A stretch of 64,000 nt of DNA. Origin: Ursus arctos (taxonomy: Eukaryota > Chordata > Mammalia > Carnivora > Ursidae). Each line of letters opens with the position of its first letter. Positions within the stretch are counted from its first letter, which is position 1. This document shows positions 11,461 to 22,988 of this stretch, in pieces. Under the pieces are notes generated by a model that saw only the letters and a list, made by a program, of their open reading frames with translations, was not told where the DNA came from and did not search any database. Made by a program: the position numbers and the translations under genes. The stretch is taken from assembly GCF_023065955.2 (NCBI RefSeq), contig NW_026622974.1, forward strand, positions 25,637,718 to 25,701,717, given 5' to 3'.

Positions 11461-12559
11461 TTAAATTCTAGACCTTCTCCCTGCCTTTCCTTTCTCCTGC
11501 TATCTTTTTATATAAGAAGGAAAAGCATAGGAAACTAATTTTTAAAAAAGTCATGGGACTTTCCAGGTAAATAAAGATTAAAGAAAAGATGGGGCCAATT
11601 TAGGTTAAGACATATTCATATGCCAAAGTTTATTTTTAGTTGAAAATCCCCTTGGCCTTATTCAACTCAGAAAAATGAAAACTGATGACCTAGAAGTGAA
11701 AATTTGTATATCCTTCTACTTAGTCTCATAAGTCATTCAGTTCTAATTCCTTTGTGAATTCATGCAATCCTTTGCCAATGAATTAATGAATAATATTCTT
11801 CTAAGTGGGTTCCTATGAGAATGGATTTTTGTGTGTATAGCTTATTAAATCCTTTTTAATATCTATGATTTTACCACACTAATAAAAGCGTCAAACTTAT
11901 GCCCTTGAAATGTAGAGGAAAAGTTATATGATGATTATTTCAATATTCAATAATCTTTCTTGCAAAAGCCACCATGCTACTATATTCTTTTGTATAAAAA
12001 CAGTAAGTGATACAAATCCACTCCATCAAGCTGGCTTGGTGGGCAAAGACACCTTTAGAATCCTCATAATTGTCACTGCTTTCTGACATTTTCTCCATTT
12101 TAAGAAACAAGACTAAAGCAAAACAAAGAGAACTTACTCTAAAAGGACTGAGTCACAGCTTGGAACATTTCATGTTGATGTTATTTGAAATGGAAGTTGA
12201 CAATTTCTGATTGATGAGGATGCAGAAGAAAAGCCTGTGTAGACCTAGTATCAGCACAGTATAGGGAATAAAGTATCAGGATGAATGTGGGCATGTCCTC
12301 TCCCCATCCCATGGCTCATTTCCCTTCTGGGCTCCCTGGTATGTAGGGTTAACATTCCATGTTCTTTGAGGATGGAACTTCAGTACCAAATGTTTGATTT
12401 GGAAGTCATGCTAGAAAAAGTATAAGACACATCTTCCTTCCCTCTGATTCAAATATCCCATTTTCTTTCTTTGCCTACCTAATTCTCACTTAACCTTCTG
12501 GGGTTTGGCTGACATCTGTCACCTATAATGGAAAGCAGTTCTAGACCTTGTGGCCTGAA
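11461..12559. other. Unique DNA, no gene seen
   Basis: AT-rich, no clear repeat and no open frame of note. Confidence 0.4.
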
Positions 12560-13097
12560 TTAGGTCCCCTTTTCTGGGTTCCTGGGCACCATACAGAACA
12601 CTTATACAAAGCTATTTAATTTCCCTTAAATTTGCCTGTTTACTTTTCCCCCTCAGTTCCCACTCAGACACAACCAGCACTGTCCAGAACTTTGTGCAGT
12701 GACAGAAGTGTTCTAATTCATGTTATCCAGTGTGGTAGCGACTAGTCACATGTGGCTACTAAGCACTCAAAATATGGCAAATGAGACTGAGCAACTGAAA
12801 TTTTAATTTTATTTCATTTTAACTATATTCATTTAATTTAAACTTCTATTAAAAGTATATAAAAATTCTATATATAAATTATAAATACTTTAAATTGTTT
12901 ATTAAAATGATTTAGATTTAAATTTAAATAGTCACATGGTGGCTTTTGGCTACCATATTGGACAGCACTGCAATAGACCGTAAGCTTCTTGATGGCTGGG
13001 ATTGCATCTCATTTACCATTATATTTCCAGTACTAGAGGACAGAATCCCAACACTTTCTGTGCACTCCAGAAATACCTGTTGACAACTGAATGAATG
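12560..13097 (+). repeat. L2 3' end, interrupted by MER5A
   Basis: Left part near 12640 ('cctgtttacttttccccctc') and right part from 12971 ('gaccgtaagcttcttgatgg') form the typical end of an L2 element, finishing in 'gttgacaactgaatgaatg'. The MER5A at 12675-12970 splits it. Confidence 0.7.
12675..12970. mobile_element. MER5A-like hAT-Charlie non-autonomous DNA transposon
   Basis: Ends cagcactgtcc and ggacagcactg form an imperfect terminal inverted repeat (9 of 11). The interior has 'gactagtcacatgtggctac' near 12740 and 'ggcttttggctaccatattg' near 12942, which are MER5A hallmarks. The 8-bp target duplication is decayed. It is inserted into an L2. Confidence 0.8.
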
Positions 13098-13159
13098 TCA
13101 GTGTTCTGGCCTTATTTCACTATCACATTTTGTTTGATAGCTGAGGCTCAGAAACCTGA

Positions 13160-13378
13160 TACTGTAGCTGAAATTCTGGCTTTATCACTTAACATTTATT
13201 CAAGGGTGACTTAATTTCTCTGTGCCTCAGTCTCCTCATCTTTAAAATGAAGTATAAATAGTACCTACCTCATAGGGTTGTAATGAGCATTAAATGAATT
13301 TTTACATGTATTAATTCATTATTTAATAAATACATTAATTAGTGCTTAGTACAATAGATGGCACATAGTAAGTTCTAC
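13160..13378 (+). repeat. MIR
   Basis: A long plus-strand MIR: 'gaaattctggctttatcact', 'ctgtgcctcagtctcctcat', 'gtacctacctcatagggttg', 'gcttagtacaatagatggca'. Confidence 0.85.
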
Positions 13379-13477
13379 CATGTACTAGCGATCACTATAT
13401 TGATTTTGCAGTGTTGCCTTTTATTAAGAGAAGGAGTGAGAAAAACAAACAGAAGAAAATGAGAAGAAAATGAGGCA

Positions 13478-13666
13478 GAGATGCCTGGGGGAGTTCAGTT
13501 GGTTAAGCGTCTGCCTTTGGCTCAGGTCATGATCCCAGGGTTCTGGGATCGAGTTCTATATCGGGCTCCCTGCTCAGCAAAGAGCCTGCTTTTCCCTCTG
13601 CCTGCTGCTCCCCCTGCTTGTGTTCTCTCTCCCTCTCTCTGAAAAATAAAATCTTTAAAAAAAGAA
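13478..13666 (+). mobile_element. CAN-SINE
   Basis: Plus-strand SINE ('ttggttaagcgtctgccttt'; tail 'aaaaataaaatctttaaaaa'). Target duplication agaaaatgaggca at 13465-13477 and 13667-13679. Confidence 0.95.
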
Positions 13667-13857
13667 AGAAAATGAGGCAAAAAGCCCACTACTTTGGTAG
13701 AAAGTATTGAATTTTGTGCAAGATCATCTAAACTAAACACGTTAGGGATCTTTATGCATGCATTATTTGAGATTCAAATAAATATATTTAAATAAATATA
13801 TTTATTTGAATTTTAAATAAATTTATTTATTTGAGAGAGCCATCAAAAGGGCTAAAG

Positions 13858-14092
13858 AGTAGAAGGCAAACCATATAAGACCTTTAACGATAGGGAACAA
13901 ACTGAGGGTTGCTGGAGGGGAGGTGGGTGGGGAATGGGCTAACTGGGTGATGGGAATTAGAGGGCACTTGTGATGACCACTGGGTGTTATATGTAAGTGA
14001 TGAATCACTAAATTCTACTCCTGAAAGCAATATTATACTATATGTCAACTGACTAGAATTTCAATAAAAACTTGAAACATGAAAAAAAAAAA
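13858..14092 (+). mobile_element. Carnivore L1 3' UTR fragment
   Basis: 5'-truncated copy containing 'aactgagggttgctggaggg', 'cactgggtgttatatgtaag' and a poly(A) at 14081-14092. AT-rich, partly palindromic DNA precedes it at 13765-13835. Confidence 0.85.
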
Positions 14093-14177
14093 GCTGCTAT
14101 TCTGATGTGTCTCATATGGGATTAACTACAGTGTCACGTTGATAGAGCACAATAAACAATGGCAATAAAATGGAGCA

Positions 14178-14200
14178 ACTTACTTACTTACTTACTTACT

Positions 14201-14243
<43 letters not shown>

Positions 14244-14247
14244 TTTT
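14178..14247. repeat. (ACTT)n-(ATTT)n microsatellite
   Basis: Five to six ACTT units turn into about eleven ATTT units, a change of repeat unit within one tract. Confidence 0.95.
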
Positions 14248-14358
14248 TTAAATGGAGTAACCTTAGAATATAAAGGAAGTGACAAGTTTTAAGACAACAA
14301 CCTTACTATCATTTATAATATAAATTAAATTTAATGCAATTATAGCAAAATGTATCTT

Positions 14359-14476
14359 TTTAAAAATATTTATTTATTTATTTTAGAGAAAGAGAGATGG
14401 GGGGGGTGGGGGGCTTGATCCCAGGACCCTGAGATCATGACCTGAACGGAAATCAACTGAGCCACCCAGGTGCCCC
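14359..14476 (-). mobile_element. CAN-SINE, internally shortened
   Basis: Only 118 bp, but both SINE ends are present and a perfect 15-bp target duplication (agcaaaatgtatctt) lies at 14344-14358 and 14477-14491. About 70 bp of the body is missing, so the deletion is internal. Confidence 0.93.
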
Positions 14477-14829
14477 AGCAAAATGTATCTTATAAAGAAT
14501 GTCAGTAAGGATGCTGACGAGAAAGACTTTATCTTAGAGCAGTCTTCCATTGCTGTCATTCTGAGCCAGCATGGTTGGCAACCAGGCTGGATCTCTGCAA
14601 TGACAAAATAAATCACACATTTCTTCCCTAATTTGACATCTTTTTCAATACACAGTTGATGAGTGAAATTAAAAAATGTCTTAACCCTGAAAACGATTTC
14701 CTTCTTTATATTCAGATAGTTATTTTGATTTATTGATATGTCTGTCTTTACTTGGGGAAGGAGAATCAGATGGTGGCCTTGGCTTTGGAAACTCAAGCCA
14801 TTCCCTCCCTATTTGGGGGGAATCTTTGG

Positions 14830-14965
14830 GCGTTACTATCTACTTTTTAGGATAAGAAAACTAAATCTCAGAGAGATGCTATTTGCCCAAAGCCACATGG
14901 TTTATAGTTATTTAATAGAACTGGAAGTAGAGCCTGGGTTTTGTGACTTCTAGTTCCATGAGTTT
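14830..14965 (-). repeat. MIR fragment
   Basis: 'ggataagaaaactaaatctc', then 'tttgcccaaagccacatggt', is the antisense MIR core. Confidence 0.65.
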
Positions 14966-16555
14966 CCAATGAGTTTTGAGTTTAGAAGATACTGAAAGAA
15001 AAGAAAGAAGGAATAGAAGAAGAAATACCCATAAGAAAGTGCTACTTATTTCACTGGAATTTATCCTTTTATTAATCATAATGAGATTCTGGGGTAAGCT
15101 ACTGATCCTCTCCTCAGATGAATGCACATAAAAGTATTTTTGCTAACAAATTTGGGTAATAATAGTTCCTGAAATTCACTGATGGACCCTTATTTAAAAA
15201 TGCATAGTGTGGAAAGAATCCAATTTCATTTTAGGGCATTATAAATAATGCCTCAAAATCTCTGCACACATAGTCATTGCTGGTCTGAAATACCTGCTGG
15301 AAAAGGGAATACCCTCATGGGTTGAGGATAGATTCTGAACAGGCTTTATCATTCTCTATTACTGAACACAATGATTGTAGATTGTGTTGCTTCTACCTTC
15401 ATATTTGATGTGGTCACGATGACACGCTACGAAGTTAGAATATAATGCCTTTTTTTTTTTTTGTCAATAAGGAAACATTATAACATGTTTCTCCTTACCA
15501 ATAACCTTCAGAGTTAGGTAATGTTACCCATTACTACATATGTATATTTCAAAGGCATTTGCTACCTGGGCAGTAAAATATTCTAATTCCAAGAAGTAGA
15601 ATTAGAAGATATATTAGCTATTTGGTGCTTTCAAGTTTATAAAATTGTACTAGAAGAAAAGCAAGACAAGAAAATATTTGAGATGCGTTTAATAATGCTG
15701 GTATTTTAGGAATTTCAATAAGTTGCTAAAAGGAATAGAGAAATTATGTTAGGTAACCAGAGATCTCTTTAAGCATGGATATTAATGTTAAACATGCAAT
15801 CCACTAACAGCAAGTTGCTGGTGGGAACAGTATAAAAATTTAAAGAGACATAATGAAGGTTTTATTTCTGGTTTAAGACCTCATTTTTATTTCCCACTGG
15901 GAAAATGTGAAACCACTTCTCAGAACAGTAATTTTAAATTGTGTAACTTAAGAATGAAATAGACATAGGGAAATCAGGGTAAGGAAATATGTGTCTTCAA
16001 TACTTCCTTAAAAAATACAGTAAGCCATGTATTTATTTTATACCTTCCAAAATAAAAGAAAATAGCTCCAGGACAATTTGGATAAAATAGGAGTCATAGG
16101 AGTAGGTTTTTATTCATTTTAAGGGTATTGTTGGGGTCTTCTGAAGAATTTCATTTTCATTAATAAACTCAAGCTATCTTTCCTTGAAGCACAGCTATTT
16201 TCATGCTGAGGGGGAGAGACTGAACATTCATGTGTTTTCTCAAATAAGTACCTTCCTATAGTAGCATAGTGTAGCAACAGTGTTGTTCTTCCTTAGAAAA
16301 AAAACTATAAGCAGAATTGTCCATTATTTCTAAAGAATGCCATACTCTGGCTACCCCTGATCATGGTCCCTCTTTTTATAGCTTGATTTGATTCTCAGCA
16401 AACAACTTCCAAGAATACACATAAAACAGATGGACTTATATGTGAAAATACATGGGGGGGCTTTAATTGTAGTGGTTTTCTTTTCACAAAAGAACAAGGG
16501 GAAACTGTCTCTTTACACCAGGTTTTCTCAGAGCCTGATACAGTCAGTACAATTA
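14966..16555. other. Unique AT-rich DNA
   Basis: No gene or clear repeat. T-run at 15450-15463. Confidence 0.4.
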
Positions 16556-17360
16556 TTAGCTCAGTTCAACACCTGTTGAGCACTTTTTATATGGCAGGCC
16601 CTGCACTGGTACTAGGGAAGCCAGCATGAGTAAGACCCAGTATCTGTCTTCAGGAACCTCAGGGGTGGAAGGCAAAAACTGATTCATAACGATATGATTT
16701 TGAGACAATGCAGTTGATGCTTTGAGAGATGTGTGCAAAGAGTATACTGAATATGAGAAGGCACCAAGCACAGCCTGGAGAGATAAGAATGCTTAGTCGG
16801 TCAAAGAAAAGGATGTCTTGTGGTGCACGAGGGTTTTATAAGCACATGTGCCAGCATGAGCAAAAAAGCATGAGGCTAGAAACAGCACAGTGCATATTGG
16901 AATCGCTGGGATAAGAAGAAGCTATGTGGCTGAAGAGACAAACAGAGTCCATGTTGCATTCCAAGGAAGACCACATACACCATGCTAACTAAGGAACCTG
17001 GACTTTATCCTGTACCTTTATCTGTTCATAAGAAAGAACCATGTAGGGGAGGTCTGTGGCAGGATTAGAGATCTGGAGGTCATCAACATGTTAGGTAGAA
17101 ACTGTAAAATGAATGTGACCACTCAAGGAGTGTCTGTAAAAGAATAGACTGAAGAGAGAATCCTGGAGAACCCCAACAAGTAAGAGTCTTTAAAAAAGGA
17201 TAAGAAAAAACAAAATAGGAGAACAACGGGATACCATCATGATAGAAGCTGTGAGGCGCACCCAAAAAGTCTAGTGAGATTAAACCGGAAATTGTATCTC
17301 ATCATTAGGAGATAATAGTGGGTTAGTCTAAAACATTGATGGGTTAGTGGGAATGAGAGT
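16556..17360 (-). repeat. L2 relic
   Basis: Reads as antisense L2 in the usual order: 'acacctgttgagcacttttt', 'ggcaggccctgcactggtac', 'cctggactttatcctgtacc' (near 17000) and 'atcctggagaaccccaacaa' (near 17160). Diverged; internal gaps likely. Confidence 0.65.
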
Positions 17361-17799
17361 CATATTGCAGTAAATTGAGAAGTGAGTGGGAGGTAAGTGT
17401 AGTCAGCTTGTAGAAGAAGCTTGGACAAGCATGAATGGAGAAAGCTGCTTCAGGGAGTTTGCTTGTTTTCTCTGCAGGAGAGCCCTGAGCATATTTAAAG
17501 GCTGATGGTGGGTGTTTGTGGAAAGGAAGGAGAGGGAATATTGCCGGAGCCATGTTCATGTGAATTTTGGAGGGAGTGGGATAAAGATTCCATTCTGATT
17601 AATTGTCCTTCAATGAGAAGAGAGACATGTCTTTCTCTAAGACTGACTATAAGAAAGAAAGAGATATTAGGGCAACTTTAAAAAAACATTTAAATAAAAA
17701 AAATTTTTGAGTAGATAATACCATTGTTCAAAATTAGAAAGGTATAAAAGGTTATACAATGAAAAATTTTCTCCCCATCTCTGCTTCTCATTTATTACC

Positions 17800-18540
17800 T
17801 TCTTAGAAAATACTTTATTGAACACCTACAATATGCAGGTACTGTTTCCCATGTTGGAGACACAGCAGTGAACAAAATAGAGGAAGGTCCTGCTGACATG
17901 GTCCTTTTATTTGTGTATGCGCGCGCGCGCGTGTGTGTGTGTGTGTGTGTGTGTGTGCAAGAGAGAGAGAGAGAGAGAGAGGAGGAAGATATTGACAATA
18001 AGGAAATAAAGAGTCGTATAATATATAACCTAATACATATCAAAGTTCTTTGACAAAAATAAAGCAGTTATGGGGAGGTAGGCAAATTCTGTATTTTTGT
18101 AGTATTATCAAGGAAAGCTCTCTGAGAAATGGGTTTGCGTACAGTACTGAATGTGGTACAGAATAAGCTGAGAGGTTATGTTATGGAAGTCCCAGGCAGT
18201 GGGGGCAGGAAGTAAAAAGGCCCCAATTAGGGACATGATGGTGAGTTTGAGGAACTGTGAGAGGATAGCCTGAGCAGAGCTAAGGAAAGAAGTGGGAGAG
18301 ACAACTCTTGGTCCTACAGAAGTAACAGGAGGTCTACAGCTTTGTAGACTTTAGATTATACCCCAACTTTTGAGTGTCTTGCTTCAAAATGGGGTTATGA
18401 TGTAAATAAGACACTAAAAGATCTTGTTAAAGTGCGGATTCTGATTCAGTAGGTCTCAGATGGAACTTGAGATTCTGTATTTCCAACAAGCTCCCAGGTG
18501 ATGCGGTTATTGTCAGTCTGCAGACCACACTTAGAATATA
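17800..18540 (-). repeat. L2 relic
   Basis: Starts like the antisense L2 3' end ('ttgaacacctacaatatgca' at 17818, 'gagacacagcagtgaacaaa' at 17858) and continues with the L2 'ctctgagaaatgggtttgcg' and 'gtcccaggcagtgggggcag' type sequence. Interrupted by a compound microsatellite at 17919-17981. Confidence 0.7.
17919..17981. repeat. (GC)n-(GT)n-(GA)n compound microsatellite
   Basis: A CG run passes into GT and then GA. The CG/GT part is alternating purine-pyrimidine. Confidence 0.95.
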
Positions 18541-19219
18541 ATGGTCTAGAAGTAGTAATGAGGACGCTTATTCTACTCCAGACTCTATGGACTTAGGGTA
18601 TAGGAGAACAAACAGCTACTATTTGTGAGGTATGAGTATAAAATGGGGTGGCAAGTTTCAGTCAAAGTAAGAAGTTGCTGGAACATTCTGAGAAAAGGTT
18701 AAAGACATAGGTCATTTGCTAATATATTGCTGAGTTCTTGAGGGCACAATGTAACTATTCTGGGTAGGTAAGTGTGTGAGATTGGGTCAGATGAGGGGAT
18801 GTACAGAATTTATGAAAAAGGCAGACAAAAATGAGGATGATGTGGCACCTGGAACTGCTCCTAGTGTTTGAGATAAATACAGATGTGAGGAAGAAGGGAT
18901 TTATTCCTGATGCTCTTTTAGGGGAAAATGTACCACCAGTTCCAATTTTAGCCTTCTTCATAAGGTTAGTATTCAAGCAGATTGTTGTTGTGAGGTGGGG
19001 AGTGTTGTGCGTCAGGGGTTGGGGGTATTTCCAGGACCAGGAGGAGGTCTAGGGGTCTCTTCTGTGGTCCCTTTAATGGCAAGATCCAGACCTGGGGTGG
19101 TGCAACATTATCTGGAATGAATACAGTGTGGAAGACCCTATTTACATTCCTCCATGGCCGTATGGTTTCTCTCTTCAAAGCAACCAATATTAGTAGTCTC
19201 CTGTGTATTCTTTCAGAGC
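18541..19219. other. Unassigned DNA
   Basis: No clear repeat or gene. A G-rich stretch lies at 18990-19100. Confidence 0.4.
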
Positions 19220-20690
19220 TATTTTATACAGATAAAAAACTCAATAGGAGTATAAAATATTTCAACAGCACAATTAACAAGCTTGATCTAATGGACGTAG
19301 AAAGAATATTACACCTAACAGCTGTGGAATGCACCATTTTGCTCCTTTCAAGGTCTCATGAAACATTTACACAGATTGATCCATACTAGCCCATGAAGCA
19401 AGTCTCAAAAAATTCAAAGGATATCACAGAGACTGTACTTTCTGACCATATTACAATTATGCTGGAATTTAATAACAAAGAGAAAAAGTCTTGAGGGAAT
19501 CAAAATTTCTTTTCTATCATTAAAATTTTAGCTATTATTGATAAACAAAGAGAAAAAGTCTATATGTTTGAAATCCAAGAAACACAGTTCTAAATAACTT
19601 GTGGTCAAAATAGAACAATATATCAGGAAATATTTAGAACTAAATGACATGGGAATTCCTTTACTAAAACTTATTGGATGCAGCTAAGGCAGTGTTCAGA
19701 GGAAAGTTTTTAGCCTTAAATACTTCTGTAGTTAAGAAGAAAAAATAAAAATTAATAAGTTAATCACCTATGTTCAAAAGTTAAGGGGAAAAAACAATAA
19801 AATCAACCCAAAGTAGAAATAATAATAAAGAATATGAATTTAATGAAAGGTAATACCAAAGTGTAATAGAGAGGCCCAGTAAAGGCAAAGGTTGATTATT
19901 TGAAGAGTACATTTGAGAAGCCTCTGGTAAATTTAAGAAAATAAAAAGGAGAAGACAAAAATTAGAAGTAAAAAAGACATATCTATAGATGATACAGAGC
20001 AAAATGATAATAAGAGGATATGATAAGCAACACTGTTTGTAACAGACTTGGACACATTCCTAGAAAAACATAATTTATCAAGGAAGTAATAATGGAGTTG
20101 CTTATGTTAAGCCCCACACCACCAAACAGTCTTAAGTTAGTTACAGTTTTGGCTTTCCCAGAAATGGAATCTTAAACCAGTCAATCAGAAATCACCTGAT
20201 TAACACTAGTTAAGTAATCTTACTAGCGACCCCTGCCATCCTCTAAAGGAAATTAACTTTGCAATAACCAACCCACTTTTTGCCAATATAACTTTATTGT
20301 TGCTCCTTTCTGCCTATGAAAGTTTTTCATTTTGCACAGGTCTTTGAGGTTCCTTTGCTAGATTGAATGCTGCCTGATTTGAATTGTTTTTTGCTCAAAT
20401 AAACACTAAAGAGTTTTAATATGCCTCAGTTTATCTTTTAACATATTCTTATGTCCAATAAGTTAATTGATTTGTATTTAAGTCTTCCTACTCAAGGTGT
20501 GTAGGCACAGATTGTTTTACCAATATATTCTAGCAAGTACTCAAAGAACGAGTAATTCCACTCCTACACAAACTATTCTGGAATACAGAGAAAGAGGGAA
20601 CACTTGACAAACCACCATAAGAGTTTAGTTGTCATAATCTTGATATCAGACCTAATGAGGACAATTTAAGAAAGGAAAATCTAACTCATC
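19220..20690 (+). pseudogene. Old L1 ORF2 relic, split by an LTR
   Basis: Contains the end of the endonuclease domain (open remnant 19117-19389; an SDH-type motif near 19440), the 'caaggcagtgttcagaggaa'-like linker (near 19690), and, right of the LTR, the part before the RT (20480-20690). Many stops. An 18-bp exact direct repeat occurs inside it at 19474-19491 and 19544-19561. Confidence 0.7.
20105..20443 (+). mobile_element. LTR element (solo), family not identified
   Basis: A 339-bp block with perfect 6-bp inverted ends (TGTTAA at 20105-20110, TTAACA at 20438-20443). An AATAAA at 20398-20403 lies 40 bp from the right end, as in a plus-strand LTR. L1 homology flanks both sides. I see no clear target duplication. 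General appearance is ERV1-like, but this is inference. Confidence 0.65.
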
Positions 20691-21354
20691 AACTTAGAAG
20701 AAAAAGTCTTGAGGAAGTATTAGGAACAGTAGTCCTGCAATGTATAAATAGGTAGGTAAGGAAGGAGGGGAATGTGTCTTAGAAAGAGGAAGAAAAAGAA
20801 GCTGAGAAAAGCAACTGGAACTGAGAGGAATTTTCATGATCCCAAAACATCTGTGGTGAGGCACGGTGTGTGGTAAGACTGGAGGTGCTTGAATAGTCTG
20901 AGCTCCCTTCATTCTCAAAGCTACCAAACAAAGATCCCTCCCAGGACAAAGCTGGGCGATAGTCCAAGCTGAGAAAAACTGCTGAGAAGAGAATCTAAAT
21001 TGAACAGGTCAGGGATAATAGAGACCATGGAAATATAAAGTCCAGATCAAAGTGTTGAGGGAGAATAGAAACAGAAGATCTTAGAATTTAAGTGTTCATA
21101 TTGTTGAATACTTTACAAATACCACCAGGAGAGGGTGGCCTAGAGACATTAAATTGGAAAAACTAAGCAAAGCCTCCTTTATAAAAGTTCAGAAAATCGA
21201 ATTCTCTGTCAAAATAAGCAACAGAGAAAAGGAGAGGGTTCAAATCACATTTAAATTTATGATAGGATAAAAAGAAAGAATAAGGAGTAGAATCTCTATA
21301 GATAATGTAGGAATATGAGATGGATGTTCTCACAAAAATAAAAACTATAACTTA

Positions 21355-21545
21355 GGGGCGCCTGTGTGGCTCAGTTGGTTAAGCATCTCACTTTTGATTT
21401 CAGCTCAGGTCATGATCTCAGGGTGGTGAGATCAAGTCCCATGTCAGGCTCTGTGCTGGGTGTGGAGCCTGCTTAAGATTCTCTCTCCCTCTCCTTCTTC
21501 CCCTCCCCCTCTCCTTCTTCCCCTCCCCCTCAAAAAACCCCCCAA
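21355..21545 (+). mobile_element. CAN-SINE with 20-bp internal duplication
   Basis: Head ggggcgcctgtgtggctcag. In the pyrimidine-rich part a 20-bp unit is exactly doubled (21491-21510 and 21511-21530). Target duplication is not clear. Confidence 0.9.
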
Positions 21546-21779
21546 AACCAAAAATACTATACCAATATTTCAAAATGAACTAAAAGGTAGAAGATCTGAA
21601 AGATGAATCAGTACGAAGAAAACTCAGTAATAAAGTGGTAGAACTCAAGAAAGAATAAGACAAAAAAGAAAATATGATTTCGGAGACTGACTAACTAGAA
21701 GCATAATACAAGAGCAAATACACACAGTAGGTAATATCTCATAACAAAGAGAAGATAAAAAGGAGGAAAAATGTAAAGA

Positions 21780-22025
21780 TCAGAAAGAAATGAAGATGCC
21801 AGGGGCTGGGGCTGGGGAGGTGATACTCTGGGAATTAGTGCTTGATGGGTACAGGGTTTCAGTTTTGTAAGATGAGAAGAGTTCTGGAGATGAGAAGATG
21901 CTAGTGATGGTTAGTGATGGCTAGTGAATGCACTTAATGCCACTGAACTGTATACTTAGAAGTGATTAAGATGGTAAAGTCCATGTTATGTGTATTTTAC
22001 CACAATAAAAAAAATTGAAAGGAAA
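21780..22025 (+). mobile_element. L1M 3' UTR end
   Basis: 'gcttgatgggtacagggttt', 'aatgccactgaactgtatac', 'gtgtattttaccacaataaa' and a short poly(A) make a typical old L1 3' end. Confidence 0.8.
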
Positions 22026-22087
22026 AGAAGAAATGACGAGTATCAGCAAGAGTGTGATTAATTCAGAAGACAGCAGAGAGGATCCCA

Positions 22088-22112
22088 TGTGTGTGTGTGT
22101 GTGTGTGTGTGC
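22088..22112. repeat. (GT)n microsatellite
   Basis: About twelve GT units. Confidence 0.95.
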
Positions 22113-22781
22113 CTGAGAAAATCAACCCAGAACAAATATCCAAGCAATAAGACCTAGTGATTTATGAGGGAAAGAAAAGTGGGTTATCAGCTTTTCAATA
22201 ACTGTGCCTTATCCTGAAGAAACAGAGTAACATATTTAAGATGGTGAAGGAAAGAAACTGTGAACCAAGGATTTTATATTCAACTAAGCTGACTAAAGAA
22301 TAAAGACAGCAAACTGCCATCAATGTGCAGAAACTTGGGGAATACCGTTTTTAGGAGCTTTTCTTTGGGGATAGACTGGAGCTTCAGACAACCAAAGCAA
22401 CCAGACAGACATTGCCATAGAGATTGAGAGTGAGCATTAAGTATATATTTACACGGAGAACAAAGGACAAAACAAATAGAACACAGTATGCAATGGCTCT
22501 ATGTTCTGACTGTATAGATACAATAATATTCTAAAAAGTGATAATGGGAATAGCATATGAAAAACATTTAAAATAGTTTTTCAGTAATTACGGTGGTCGT
22601 AGTTTCTGTATTGTAATTCTGAGACCGTTCTGTGTACCATGGAGAAAACATTCATTCATTCCCATTGTCTTGACATCCAGGATTCTTGCTGCAGACCAAA
22701 GGAGATTTGGATGAAAGAAGAGTTTAAGTAAATATGGAAATTGAACTGGAAGTATCAATCACATGAGGAATTTTATCTTTA

Positions 22782-22988
22782 TTTACTTATTATTTTTTAA
22801 AGATTTTATTTATTTATTTGACAGAGAGAGAGACAGCCAGCAAGAGAGGGAACACAAGCAGGGGGAGTGGGAGAGGAAGAAGCAGGCTCCCAGTGGAGAA
22901 GCCCGATGCGGGGCTTGATCCTAGAATGCTGGGATCACGCCCTGAGCCAAAGGCAGATGCTTAACAACTGAGCCACCCAGGCACCCCA
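22782..22988 (-). mobile_element. CAN-SINE, young ursid-type
   Basis: Minus-strand copy with the 'gacagccagcaagagaggga' segment of the young type. Near-perfect target duplication (aggaattttatcttt versus agggattttatcttt) at about 22766-22780 and 22989-23003. Confidence 0.93.

Larger units (their letters stand above)
20990..22560 (+). repeat. HAL1-like (L1 ORF1-bearing) relic
   Basis: Lys/Glu-rich decayed coding character before 21780 and, after 22120, a sequence matching the end of L1/HAL1 ORF1 ('gtgaaccaaggattttatat' near 22260, 'caaactgccatcaatgtgca' near 22310). It contains a SINE (21355-21545), an L1M 3' end (21780-22025) and a GT repeat. Identification from memory only. Confidence 0.45.

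Noticed and set aside
14178..14247. Regularly spaced repeats suggesting an array
   Set aside because: Four-base microsatellite units, no spacers; not a CRISPR.
17795..18053. His/Thr and Arg/Val repeat frames on both strands
   Set aside because: Translation of the GT/GA microsatellite.
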